From an uncultured Erysipelotrichaceae bacterium (GTDB lineage Bacteria; Bacillota_I; Bacilli_A; RFN20; CAG-826): a DNA stretch of 48,839 bases. A program made the translations under genes and the position numbers. The notes beneath the pieces were generated by a model. The model was not told the DNA's origin. It did no database searches and was given only the letters and a program-made list of their open reading frames with translations. The stretch covers positions 1 through 48,839 of the forward strand of contig ONAT01000009.1 in assembly GCA_900315885.1 (NCBI GenBank), in the 5' to 3' direction. Shown here piece by piece: positions 35,138 to 44,174 of this stretch (position 1 is the first letter of the stretch; every line of letters begins with the position of its first letter).

Positions 35138-35164
35138 CTATAATTATCTAGGTAGGTAACAAAA

Positions 35165-35419
35165 ATGAACGATTTATTATTAAATATAGATAAAACACAT
35201 ACAACAGAATTAGGAAAAGAAAGAATAATTAAAAACTTAAATTTGTGCATCCCCCTTGAAAATGCAGTGGACTTTTGCATATCAAAAATAAAAGATCCAA
35301 AATGTAAAATTACACGTTTGGGAAAAAATTGGTATTGCAAAATTGATAATATAATTATCACTATTAATTCCTATAGTTACACCATCATCACAGCACATAT
35401 ATCAATCTCTAATATTTGA
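35165..35419 (+). CDS. DUF3781 family protein
   Basis: The 84-residue protein matches the DUF3781 family pattern: an N-terminal LLLNIDKTHTTELGKERI, then AVDFCISKIKDPKC and RLGKNWYCKIDNIIITINSYSYTIITAH. The function of the family is unknown. No signal peptide or membrane helix. It is preceded by a good promoter and AGGTAGG. Its stop is 71 bases before the antiporter start, so co-transcription with the antiporter is possible. Confidence 0.85.
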   Translation: MNDLLLNIDKTHTTELGKERIIKNLNLCIPLENAVDFCISKIKDPKCKITRLGKNWYCKIDNIIITINSYSYTIITAHISISNI

Positions 35420-35490
35420 ATAATAAATATTATTTGAATTCTAAATATGCTAGTGCTACAATAGTCGCTGTTAGAAAAGAAGGCTTTATT

Positions 35491-36831
35491 ATGAATTTCG
35501 TTTTATTTTTAGGAATCTTGCTCATTCTTGGACTTGCTTCCTCCCGTGTGATGAAAGTTTGGAAATTACCAAATGTCACAGGTTATTTAATTGTTGGTCT
35601 TATTGCCGCAGTATTATGTATCGTTATCGATTTAGTTAATAAAAACTCTGATTTAACTACTGAATTGAATACCTTAAATTCAATTATATCTTCGATAGCA
35701 TTAGGATTTATTGCTTTATCAATCGGTGAAGAATTTAAATTATCAAAAATCAAAGAATATGGCAAAGACATTATCACTATTACTTTCTTTCAAGCCTTTG
35801 GCGCCATAATATTAGTTGATGTTGTTCTTACTGGTTTATGTTTATTACTTGGTCTAGATGTTAGCATTGCTATTTGCTTAGGCGCAATCGCTGCTGCTAC
35901 TGCTCCAGCTGCTACCATCATGGTTATCAACCAATACAAAGCTAAGGGACCATTAGTGGACATCTTACTACCAGTTGTTGCATTTGATGATGCTATCGGT
36001 CTTGTTGTATTCTCTATTTCCGTCGCAATTGCTAAAGTTCTTGTAACAGGCGTTGCTATCAATGTTGTATCAATCGTAGTTGTTCCTCTTATTGAAATAA
36101 TTGGCTCTTTGCTTTTAGGAGCGTTGTTAGGTGTACTTATGCACTTCGTAATTAAATTCTTTAAGTCAAGAAACAACCACGCTGTTACAATCATCGCTTT
36201 TACATTATTGGGTGTTGGCGCTTGTGAAGCATTAAATAACATCCATATAAATGGCGAAGCCTTAGAATTCTCAAATCTTCTTTGTTGTATGATGATTGGA
36301 GCGATGTACATTAACATTGCTAAAGAAGAAGAAAAAACAATTGTATATCGTGATTTTGATTTAATTGATCATTGGACTCCATTCCTATTTATGTTATTCT
36401 TCGTTTTATCTGGTGCACACTTAGCTACATCAGCAAAATCAATATTAACTACAAGTGATTCTGCAATAATTATCCCTGTGCTCGTAATATTCTTGGCTTA
36501 TATGATTATGCGTTCATTAGGCAAATATTTAGGTTCTTATATTTCATGTAAGATGACGCATCGAGAAAAAGCTATCACCAATTATTTAGGTATAACTTTG
36601 TTACCTCAAGCCGGTGTCGCTATCGGTATGGCAAACCAAATTTCTGGTATGAGTGCATTTGAGCAAAACAATCTTGGAAACATCATTGTTACTGTCGTAT
36701 TATGTGCGACACTTGTATACGAATTAATTGGTCCAGTATTAACAAAATGGTCTTTAATGAAAACTGGTGAAATACCTGATGAAAATGGTGAATACCCATA
36801 TCAAACAGAAGAAAAATCTGAGACTAAATAA
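35491..36831 (+). CDS. Cation:proton antiporter (CPA2/KefB-NapA type)
   Basis: The start is the ATG of MNFVLFLGILLILGLASSRV, after GAAGG; an ATG 25 codons earlier is probably read-through of the leader. The 446-residue protein has about 12 membrane helices. Motifs of the monovalent cation/proton antiporter family are seen: LPNVTGYLIVGLI, AAATAPAATIMVINQY and PVVAFDDAIGLVVFS with the paired aspartates expected in the ion-binding helix. The C-terminal tail is short and hydrophilic and carries no TrkA domain. Na+/H+ exchange is likely; K+/H+ cannot be excluded. Confidence 0.9.
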   Translation: MNFVLFLGILLILGLASSRVMKVWKLPNVTGYLIVGLIAAVLCIVIDLVNKNSDLTTELNTLNSIISSIALGFIALSIGEEFKLSKIKEYGKDIITITFFQAFGAIILVDVVLTGLCLLLGLDVSIAICLGAIAAATAPAATIMVINQYKAKGPLVDILLPVVAFDDAIGLVVFSISVAIAKVLVTGVAINVVSIVVVPLIEIIGSLLLGALLGVLMHFVIKFFKSRNNHAVTIIAFTLLGVGACEALNNIHINGEALEFSNLLCCMMIGAMYINIAKEEEKTIVYRDFDLIDHWTPFLFMLFFVLSGAHLATSAKSILTTSDSAIIIPVLVIFLAYMIMRSLGKYLGSYISCKMTHREKAITNYLGITLLPQAGVAIGMANQISGMSAFEQNNLGNIIVTVVLCATLVYELIGPVLTKWSLMKTGEIPDENGEYPYQTEEKSETK

Positions 36832-36841
36832 CTAAATATCT

Positions 36842-36870
36842 AAGCATTAGGTCATCTAATGCTTTTTTAA
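36842..36870 (+). terminator. Rho-independent terminator after the antiporter
   Basis: AAGCATTAG, a five-base loop and CTAATGCTT form a perfect nine-pair stem followed by TTTTAATTTTT. The remaining gap to 37099 is AT-rich and holds only the promoter of the next cluster. Confidence 0.88.
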
Positions 36871-37006
36871 TTTTTAAGGCATTAATTGTTGGCATTTTTA
36901 ATATAATTTAGAATAACTTCACATATGAAAAACATAACAATATTGCTTTAAAAATGGAACAAACACCCAATTTAAGCGCTTTAATAGTAGCATTTTAACA
37001 TAAGTG

Positions 37007-37035
37007 TTGTAATTATGTTAACTTATTGATATAAT
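37007..37035 (+). promoter_or_regulatory. Promoter of the surface-protein cluster
   Basis: TTGTAA (37007-37012), a 17-base spacer and TATAAT (37030-37035), with an untranslated leader of about 60 bases before the first gene. Confidence 0.7.
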
Positions 37036-37099
37036 TCTAAAAAACATTATTAAAATATTAATATTTTAAATTTTTGCTTAAGAAAGGAGCCAGTATTTT

Positions 37100-40000
37100 A
37101 TGAAAAAGAACAGTTTATTAAAAGTAATCGCGTTCTCTGCAATTGCATTTAGCTTATTAAGTTGTGGTGGAAATAAAAGTTATACTATTACTTACCACTT
37201 CACTGATGAGAATGTAAAAACCATTAAATACAAAGAAGGAACATCTTTTGATTTAATGTCTCCAATTGACATCCAAAACTATACATTTGTCAGTTGGTAT
37301 GAAGATTTAAATTTTGAGTCAAAAGCTCAAACAAATTATCTTGCTACAAAAGATTATGACTTCTACGCTTTTTATCAACCAAACGGCAAATATTATTTAA
37401 CATACAATCCAAATATTTCCGGATATTCCGAAAAATATATTCGTGAAGAATACGATGCTGGTAGTTATGCAATTACTAGTAATTGTTCTTACACTCGTGA
37501 TGATTATTATTTCATCGGTTGGAATAATGCCAAAGATGGAAGTGGCGTAACTATTTATCCAAGTCAGAGAATTGCTATAAATAGCAATACTACTCTTTAC
37601 GCAATATGGCATAAAGAATATATCTCATCAGACCAATCTTTTCCATATCACATTCGTATTTACGATAATGTGGTGGGCCTTGGATCCGCAGTCATAGTTA
37701 TTGATGGCGTAGAAAAAGAAGGCTTCTACGATACCGAAACAAAAGAATTTACATTTATGTTTGGAAGCGATGACCAATTTATTTTTAATCAAGATGTAAA
37801 TGGCAAAATTGATGAAGAAACTGGCTTATTTTCCATAAGAAACAATAAAGAAAAAGGAATGTATGCTTTTAAGAGTTATTTAGATAACAAAACTGATACT
37901 TCCACCATACTTTATCTAGATGGCTATCATTCTGGAATAATTGGCACTATGACAACAAATGGATTTAAAGCTGATTATTATGGAAGCTATAATGAATTCG
38001 GTTCGACAGATGACAATAAAGAATATATTTTCAATATCATTGATACTGAAACACAAGTTGCCACTGGTGAATTCTTTACATTTACATTTAATAAACGAAA
38101 TAGCAATGATAACTCCATCAACGGAACATTTACTATAAAAGGCAAAGAAAATGGTAGCTATACTCGTTATAATAACGGCGAATACCTAAAAGAACGTTTA
38201 ACTCTTGATGGATACGGCAAAGCCACACTTGAAAGTGAATATGATGAAGAAAAACAAAAATATCTCAAAAAACAAACAGGTATTTATAAAGCCACTGCTA
38301 ACTATGGTTCTATAAGTGGTGAATATGCTTTCATTCCTTATGGTGGCACAAGCGAAACATTGTTCTGTATCTATGCTTTAGATGATGATAATGGTAATAG
38401 CACATATGTTTACATTGTTTATGACAACAATTCTGCCGGACAATTTAAACTAAAAGATAATGATAGTGATTATCCAAATTTATATTTAGATGGATATATG
38501 GGTTGCCAATACATGATTAGTGAAGACGAAGTATTAACTGGCTACTATGTATTCCAAGATAATAAAGTAATTGCTCGATTATACAACACTCAAGGAGTTC
38601 TTGTCTCTATTACAAGTTTCAATATCAATATGATGGACAGAACATTTACTCTTGATGATTCAGGATTTGTTATTGATGAAACAAATACCTTACTTAGATA
38701 TAACGGAACCTCCGCGATTGTAGAAATTCCTAACACTGTTACATCCATTGCTAATGACGCATTCAATTATTTATACACTAATGTTAATGTCACACAAGTT
38801 ACTATCCCTGACAGTGTAAAATCAATTGGTGAAAGAGCATTCCAAAATAATGGTACTTTAAAAGTAGTAAAAGTTAATTCTACTACTCCTGCTATAATCG
38901 CTGATACTACATTCCGTTGGCAAAGCGGTGATTTCCAAATAATTGTACCAAGTGGTTATGAAGACATTTATCGCAACTCAGCAGGATGGAAAGTATTTGC
39001 TAATTACATTACTAGTGAAAAAGAAATGGAAAATCGCCCATTATTTGAAGTAAAAGATGGCACATTAGTAAGATTTAATCCTAAAGAAGATACAAATATA
39101 ACAAATATCGTTATCCCAGATGAAGTTAAAACTATCGGTGAAAAAGTATTTAAAAATATTAACAGAATAGAATCTGTTGATTTAAACAATGTTGAAGTTA
39201 TTAATAAAGATGCTTTCTTAGGATGTGAGAATTTAATCACTATAATCGCTAATAAAGTTAAAGATATTGGTGAGTCAGCATTCTTAGAGTGTTATAGATT
39301 AAACGATGTAACATTACCTAATATCGAAACCATTGGTGTTAATGCTTTCTCAGCTTGTTATGCTTTAGATAACATTGTCATTGGTGAAAATATTAAAAGT
39401 ATCGGTGATCGTGCCTTTACTCAATGCTCAATCAATGTTAAATATGATGCAAGCACAAACGAAGAAGTATTAGAAAACAAATTATTCTTTATTACTTTTA
39501 AAGGAACGACCCCACCACAGATGGGAACAAGTATCTTTGAAGGAACAAGTGTTAAAATTCGTTTAAATAATATAGATGTCGCTCTTAATTTCTATAATAC
39601 TGGCGAAAACTGGGCTTACTACTTCCGTCACACATTCATTGATTCTAAAGATGAAAAAGGTGACTACATTGATTGTGATTCATTATTATTAATGCATATC
39701 GATGGTCGTATGGAAGTTGCAGATTATTTCGTTTACTTCTATAAAATTGAAGGTGAAAACGTCACATTATATTTCTTAGAAGATGGATTATTATATTCCA
39801 CAACTGGCAAATACATTAATTCTACATTTATCATTGGCGATTCTAAATTTGTTAAAGAAGGAACAAAATTAACATATAATTCCACTAATAACGATGTATT
39901 AGAAATCGATACTACTATTGGAAGAAAAGATGTTGGTCAAGGATATTATTATAATGCTAAATTTAATGGCGTAGATATTGTCCTTAACGCTACTTATTCG

Positions 40001-40630
40001 GAAGTATACGCTAATATTGGTAACCTAAAATACACATTTACTTTAAAGGCTGATAATACTTTCTCTTACAAAACCACTATTATTCCTTACACTAAAACAT
40101 TTGTTGCTGATGATAATAGTCAAATTACTATCAATTTCAGCGACAAATCTACTGTTATAAAAGGAACGTTGAATAGTATTGTCACATCAAATGGTACATG
40201 CTTATCCACACAAACTGGTTGGTATGCTAATAAAGTAAATGATAACACTTATACTATTACTACTTCTTATTTATCTATAAATTACCACGTTACATTTGTT
40301 ATTAATGGTGATACAATTAGTTATACTTTTTATTCCGAGCAAACAATTTATTGCCGAGACACAAATGGCAATATCGCAATTGTAACGCTTGACGAAACCA
40401 ATAACATAAAACGTGTCTCTCTTAACTTTAAAACTAGTACAGGTTTAGTTAATGCTGAAGCTACTGGCATTAAAGAAAATGATTATTATGTCTTTAATGT
40501 TAATCTAAAAGAATCAGTAACTAATCCTAATACTGGTGAAATCACTTTAGTTGATAGTGAATTAAATGGTATTTATCACGTTACTATTGATGTAACTAAT
40601 AAATCATGCACTATCACTAAAATCTCATAA
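37100..40630 (+). CDS. Large BspA-type leucine-rich lipoprotein
   Basis: The 1176-residue product begins with a lipoprotein signal peptide; the lipobox LLSC places the lipidated cysteine at residue 22. Two InlB B-repeat/Listeria-Bacteroides-type modules follow (about 27-95 and 97-172, each ending in a GW/AFY or IGW...YAIW pattern). A long unassigned beta-rich region runs to about 530. BspA-type leucine-rich repeats lie at about 535-600 and 665-785 (TIPDSVKSIGERAF, NIVIPDEVKTIGEKVF, SIGDRAF). The C-terminal 390 residues are again beta-rich and unassigned. It should be anchored to the outer face of the membrane. BspA-like proteins often mediate adhesion, but a specific ligand cannot be inferred. 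AAGGAG precedes the ATG; two further surface genes follow. Confidence 0.88.
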   Translation: MKKNSLLKVIAFSAIAFSLLSCGGNKSYTITYHFTDENVKTIKYKEGTSFDLMSPIDIQNYTFVSWYEDLNFESKAQTNYLATKDYDFYAFYQPNGKYYLTYNPNISGYSEKYIREEYDAGSYAITSNCSYTRDDYYFIGWNNAKDGSGVTIYPSQRIAINSNTTLYAIWHKEYISSDQSFPYHIRIYDNVVGLGSAVIVIDGVEKEGFYDTETKEFTFMFGSDDQFIFNQDVNGKIDEETGLFSIRNNKEKGMYAFKSYLDNKTDTSTILYLDGYHSGIIGTMTTNGFKADYYGSYNEFGSTDDNKEYIFNIIDTETQVATGEFFTFTFNKRNSNDNSINGTFTIKGKENGSYTRYNNGEYLKERLTLDGYGKATLESEYDEEKQKYLKKQTGIYKATANYGSISGEYAFIPYGGTSETLFCIYALDDDNGNSTYVYIVYDNNSAGQFKLKDNDSDYPNLYLDGYMGCQYMISEDEVLTGYYVFQDNKVIARLYNTQGVLVSITSFNINMMDRTFTLDDSGFVIDETNTLLRYNGTSAIVEIPNTVTSIANDAFNYLYTNVNVTQVTIPDSVKSIGERAFQNNGTLKVVKVNSTTPAIIADTTFRWQSGDFQIIVPSGYEDIYRNSAGWKVFANYITSEKEMENRPLFEVKDGTLVRFNPKEDTNITNIVIPDEVKTIGEKVFKNINRIESVDLNNVEVINKDAFLGCENLITIIANKVKDIGESAFLECYRLNDVTLPNIETIGVNAFSACYALDNIVIGENIKSIGDRAFTQCSINVKYDASTNEEVLENKLFFITFKGTTPPQMGTSIFEGTSVKIRLNNIDVALNFYNTGENWAYYFRHTFIDSKDEKGDYIDCDSLLLMHIDGRMEVADYFVYFYKIEGENVTLYFLEDGLLYSTTGKYINSTFIIGDSKFVKEGTKLTYNSTNNDVLEIDTTIGRKDVGQGYYYNAKFNGVDIVLNATYSEVYANIGNLKYTFTLKADNTFSYKTTIIPYTKTFVADDNSQITINFSDKSTVIKGTLNSIVTSNGTCLSTQTGWYANKVNDNTYTITTSYLSINYHVTFVINGDTISYTFYSEQTIYCRDTNGNIAIVTLDETNNIKRVSLNFKTSTGLVNAEATGIKENDYYVFNVNLKESVTNPNTGEITLVDSELNGIYHVTIDVTNKSCTITKIS

Positions 40631-40659
40631 TTTAAAACTAATCAAGGAGGATTTACATT

Positions 40660-43068
40660 ATGAAAAAAAGATTTTTATTATTATCTGCCTTGGCTATGCT
40701 AGCTTTAGGAGTTGTGAGTTGCGATAATAATTCATCACCTTCTAACTCTTTAGCTCCTGCACCTTCGACAATTCAAAAGCCTAGCGAAGTTACAAGTGTT
40801 ACAAGTGATAAAACTAGTGAAGCAACAAGCTCTACTATTCCATCTTCCGTGGAAAAACCAAGTGAATCTGCAACTTCCACTGAACCAATCATTACCAAAT
40901 ATAAAGTTAATTTCTATCGTGGCGATGAAAAAGTATTTGAAAGCCAAGAAGTTAAAGAAGGCGAATGCGCTACTAACCCTGGCGTCCCAGCTACAACTGA
41001 TACTAAGGTGTTTAAATACTGGATGGATGAAGATGATGTTGAGTTTGATTTCTCTACTCCTATTACTAAAGAAACAAACTTATTTGCGTATTTTGTTTTC
41101 GTTGTAAGTTATGACGCAAATGGAGCAACTGGAACACTGCCAGAAAATGAAGAATATAAAACAACAAAAAGAATTACTCTTCCTGAATGTAATTTAGTAA
41201 AAGAAGGATTCACTTTCGCAGGTTGGAGCGATGGAACTGAAAAATACATGCCTGGTGAATCATATGTAGTTTCTAAATCTATTACATTTGTTGCTACATG
41301 GACTGCAGTTGCACCTGTAACTCAATACGTTGTAACATTTGATGCTAATGGAGGCGTTGGCGAAGCTCCTGCTTCTCAAACATATGAAAGTATTACTTCT
41401 ATTACTTTACCTACTGCATCACTAACTAAAGATGGATTTAATTTCACAGGTTGGAATGATGGAACATCAACTTATAGAGCTGGCGCAACTTATGTTGTTA
41501 ATAAATCAGTAACTTTTAGTGCTGTTTGGACACCAATCCCAACTAAGGGACCTAAAGTCACTTATAAAGCTGGTGACCACGGAATAGGCGCTGACATTAT
41601 TGATTACGCTAGCGCAGAAGATTATTCAATTATTATTAGAAGCGCTCAAACATTTGAAGCCGGAGAAGGCTATGTATTTGATAAATGGGTTAAAGAAGGC
41701 ACAACTCAATCTTATGAGTCTGGTACATTACAATACTTTACAAGTGCTACTACTCTTGTTGCAACTTGGAAACAAGCTGGAATAGGCGCAGTTACATCTG
41801 ATTATAGTGCTGGTATCTATTTCCCAAATGTCTCAGGAAACGGCTCATATACTAATGCAGTCTTTTATGGTGAAAATTTCGATTTAACTTTTGATTACGT
41901 TTTAACTGGAAACACCTTAACATTTACTATTGCTGGAACTAATTATAGCTGTCAAATTGAAAATGGTGCGATTAAATCTTTAACTATTGTATACCAAGGA
42001 AAATCTTATGTGTTTGGCACAATTGAAGAAGTTAAGAATCCACCTGTTGTTACTTTCTCTGCTAATGGAGGAAGTGGTGTTGCTCCTACAGTTACACCAG
42101 TTGAAGCAACTGTAGGTGGAGAGACTAAATACCGCATTACTTTACCAGCTAATACATACACTGCCCCAAATGGCAAAGAATTTGGTGGCTGGTTAGTAAA
42201 CGATGAAACTCAACCACGCAAAGTTGGCAAATCATATTTTGCAGATCCAAATAGTGAAGTTACAATTAAAGCTTATTGGGTATCCGCGGCAAACTTCGTT
42301 ATTGAAACTGTTGATGGTGTTGTAACTCTTAAGACTTGTAATCTTGATGAAACAAACATTGTTGTTCCTGAAGAATTAGGTATTCAAAAGATTTCTATGA
42401 AAGCATTTAAATCTTGCACTAAAGTTCAAACAATTGATTTTCCTTCTACAGTTACAGAATTAGCAACCGGATCATTAACTATTGACACTCTTGTTTCTGT
42501 CACTTTAAGAAGTGAAACTGAAGTATCAGCGATTGGGGCATATAATCCAATGGGTTTAGGAGCAAGTAATAAAAAACTTATCGTTTATGTGCCTAAAGCA
42601 TTATTGACATATGATACAAGCAAAAATGTTTATGTCTATGGTGAAGGTGATATGGGAACTGATTTATATGAATTTAAAGCAATTCAAGATAGTTCTGATA
42701 GTGGAGAAACTAGTGAATACGATGCATTTACTATTCAAGACATTTTAGACAAAACATTCGTTAATGAAGATGGCTTCCAAGCAAACAACAAATACACCAA
42801 ATTCAAAGTATATTACGATTCAAATTTTTCATGTAATATACTTAAATTATATTATGTAAAGACCACTGCTTGGGGAACAAGCAATATGTCCTCAACATTT
42901 ACTGATTACACTTATGATGATGAAACTCATATTATGACATACACAAATTCTAGTGGTATGACTGTTCAATTTGGCTATAAAGATGGCAATATCGTTATTA
43001 CTTTTTTTGCTTATAACGATGCCACATACGATTTTGAGCCTACTACTTTTGTGGAATCAAACGACTAA
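40660..43068 (+). CDS. Lipoprotein with tandem InlB-type repeats
   Basis: The 802-residue product has a signal peptide with lipidated cysteine at residue 21 (GVVSC), then a Ser/Thr/Pro-rich linker (about 24-75) that would span the wall. Four to five InlB B-repeat-type modules follow (about 80-147, 148-217, 223-292, 297-373 and 462-543), two of them close tandem copies with the pattern YDANGG...ITLP...GFTFAGW...YVV.KS.TF.A.W. A short BspA-like leucine-rich segment lies at about 565-650. The last 120 residues are unassigned. It starts 29 bases after the preceding lipoprotein gene with CAAGGAGG, so it is in the same operon. Function is probably surface binding; the ligand is unknown. Confidence 0.88.
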   Translation: MKKRFLLLSALAMLALGVVSCDNNSSPSNSLAPAPSTIQKPSEVTSVTSDKTSEATSSTIPSSVEKPSESATSTEPIITKYKVNFYRGDEKVFESQEVKEGECATNPGVPATTDTKVFKYWMDEDDVEFDFSTPITKETNLFAYFVFVVSYDANGATGTLPENEEYKTTKRITLPECNLVKEGFTFAGWSDGTEKYMPGESYVVSKSITFVATWTAVAPVTQYVVTFDANGGVGEAPASQTYESITSITLPTASLTKDGFNFTGWNDGTSTYRAGATYVVNKSVTFSAVWTPIPTKGPKVTYKAGDHGIGADIIDYASAEDYSIIIRSAQTFEAGEGYVFDKWVKEGTTQSYESGTLQYFTSATTLVATWKQAGIGAVTSDYSAGIYFPNVSGNGSYTNAVFYGENFDLTFDYVLTGNTLTFTIAGTNYSCQIENGAIKSLTIVYQGKSYVFGTIEEVKNPPVVTFSANGGSGVAPTVTPVEATVGGETKYRITLPANTYTAPNGKEFGGWLVNDETQPRKVGKSYFADPNSEVTIKAYWVSAANFVIETVDGVVTLKTCNLDETNIVVPEELGIQKISMKAFKSCTKVQTIDFPSTVTELATGSLTIDTLVSVTLRSETEVSAIGAYNPMGLGASNKKLIVYVPKALLTYDTSKNVYVYGEGDMGTDLYEFKAIQDSSDSGETSEYDAFTIQDILDKTFVNEDGFQANNKYTKFKVYYDSNFSCNILKLYYVKTTAWGTSNMSSTFTDYTYDDETHIMTYTNSSGMTVQFGYKDGNIVITFFAYNDATYDFEPTTFVESND

Positions 43069-43086
43069 TAAAAGGAGAATTAAACT

Positions 43087-44127
43087 ATGAAAAAAATATT
43101 TACATTTTTAACATTACTTATGCTACCATTTGCGTTAACCGCTAATAAAGAAGCAATTAAAGAGGTTAAAGCAGATGAAGATACAAATGCCACAATTACT
43201 ATTGGCAAAAACACTTTCTCGCGTATTACAACAAGTAATATGGGCAAAATCAAAGATGGTGCAAAAGTAATTCTTGCAACCGAAATTCCTAAATATGGCT
43301 TTGCCTTTGCTACAAACGATTTATCAAATACCTCAAGTTACATAACTCGTGGCTATTTAAAAAGCAAATTAGTGGATAGTTCAAACAATGTTATTAGTGG
43401 GGCTCCAGATTTTGTATTTGATGTTAGTAAAGTTGATGATTCATTTGAATTATCAATTAATAAATCAAAATTACTTACTAAAAACTCCACTTTTAACACA
43501 AGCGTTTACTTCGATAGAGATAACACTCTATTTAGCAATTCATCTTATTATTCGAAATTTTCTTTAACAACAAGTTTTTATGGTAATGAAAATGACTATC
43601 CTATATTCACTTGTAATGGCAAAACAATCTACTGTGGAGGCTATTCTATTACCACTAATGGCTACGCTAATTTGTATTTTACATCTAGCACATCTTATAA
43701 AACAAACCCAAACTACGGAACTCCTTCTATTTATGTTTTAAATAAAGGCGAAGAATCAACCGCAGAAGAAAAAGCCAATGCTTTTGTTACTAAATGGCTT
43801 GCTTATAATGACAATTTCTGTGGGAACCTTAATGATGAAACAAAACGTGCTGAAATGCGTGCCTTAATTGAAGAATATGATGCTTTAGATTCAAATGTTC
43901 AAAAACTTATTAGCGCTAAAGAAATTAGTAGTGATGTAACTGTGGGAAATCAAATTACCTATGTCCGCAACGCATTATCAATAAAGACTACAGAAAGCAC
44001 TTCTCAAAGCGTATTAACATCAGTCACATCAGATACTTCAATGACTAGTTATGTCTTAATTATTTCTCTAATTACTCTTTCATTAATCGGCTATTCATTA
44101 ATTGCAAAAACTAAAAAGAGCAAGTAA
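43087..44127 (+). CDS. Secreted, C-terminally membrane-anchored protein of unknown function
   Basis: The 346-residue protein has a signal peptide (MKKIFTFLTLLMLPFALTA, cleavage probably after residue 19). A beta-rich extracellular part runs to about 220. A helical segment with two cysteines, or one and its partner upstream, follows (AEEKANAFVTKWLAYNDNFC). A Ser/Thr-rich stalk and one transmembrane helix (YVLIISLITLSLIGYSLIA) end in KTKKSK. There is no LPXTG-type motif before the helix, so retention is by the helix itself. I do not recognise the family. It starts 18 bases after the second lipoprotein gene with AAAGGAG and closes the operon. Confidence 0.82.
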   Translation: MKKIFTFLTLLMLPFALTANKEAIKEVKADEDTNATITIGKNTFSRITTSNMGKIKDGAKVILATEIPKYGFAFATNDLSNTSSYITRGYLKSKLVDSSNNVISGAPDFVFDVSKVDDSFELSINKSKLLTKNSTFNTSVYFDRDNTLFSNSSYYSKFSLTTSFYGNENDYPIFTCNGKTIYCGGYSITTNGYANLYFTSSTSYKTNPNYGTPSIYVLNKGEESTAEEKANAFVTKWLAYNDNFCGNLNDETKRAEMRALIEEYDALDSNVQKLISAKEISSDVTVGNQITYVRNALSIKTTESTSQSVLTSVTSDTSMTSYVLIISLITLSLIGYSLIAKTKKSK

Positions 44128-44145
44128 TAACTAATAAAACATTTA

Positions 44146-44174
44146 AAAAAGTAGATTTCAACAATCTACTTTTT
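44146..44174. terminator. Bidirectional terminator after the surface cluster
   Basis: AAAAAGTAGATT and AATCTACTTTTT pair around a five-base loop; T runs flank both strands. It overlaps the final codons of the convergent acyltransferase gene. Confidence 0.8.

Noticed and set aside
35790-36317. 175-codon open frame on the minus strand inside the antiporter gene
   Set aside because: It is antisense to a well-defined membrane protein; its odd Ile/Thr/Ala composition is the expected shadow of hydrophobic codons.
40796-41107. 103-codon alternative frame inside the second lipoprotein gene
   Set aside because: It overlaps fully with the Ser/Thr/Pro linker and first repeat of the real gene and has no ribosome binding site.
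41105-41535. Tandem repeats in the second lipoprotein as a phase-variable or CRISPR-like array
   Set aside because: The repetition is at protein-module level (about 70 residues) with diverged DNA; there are no short identical units with spacers.
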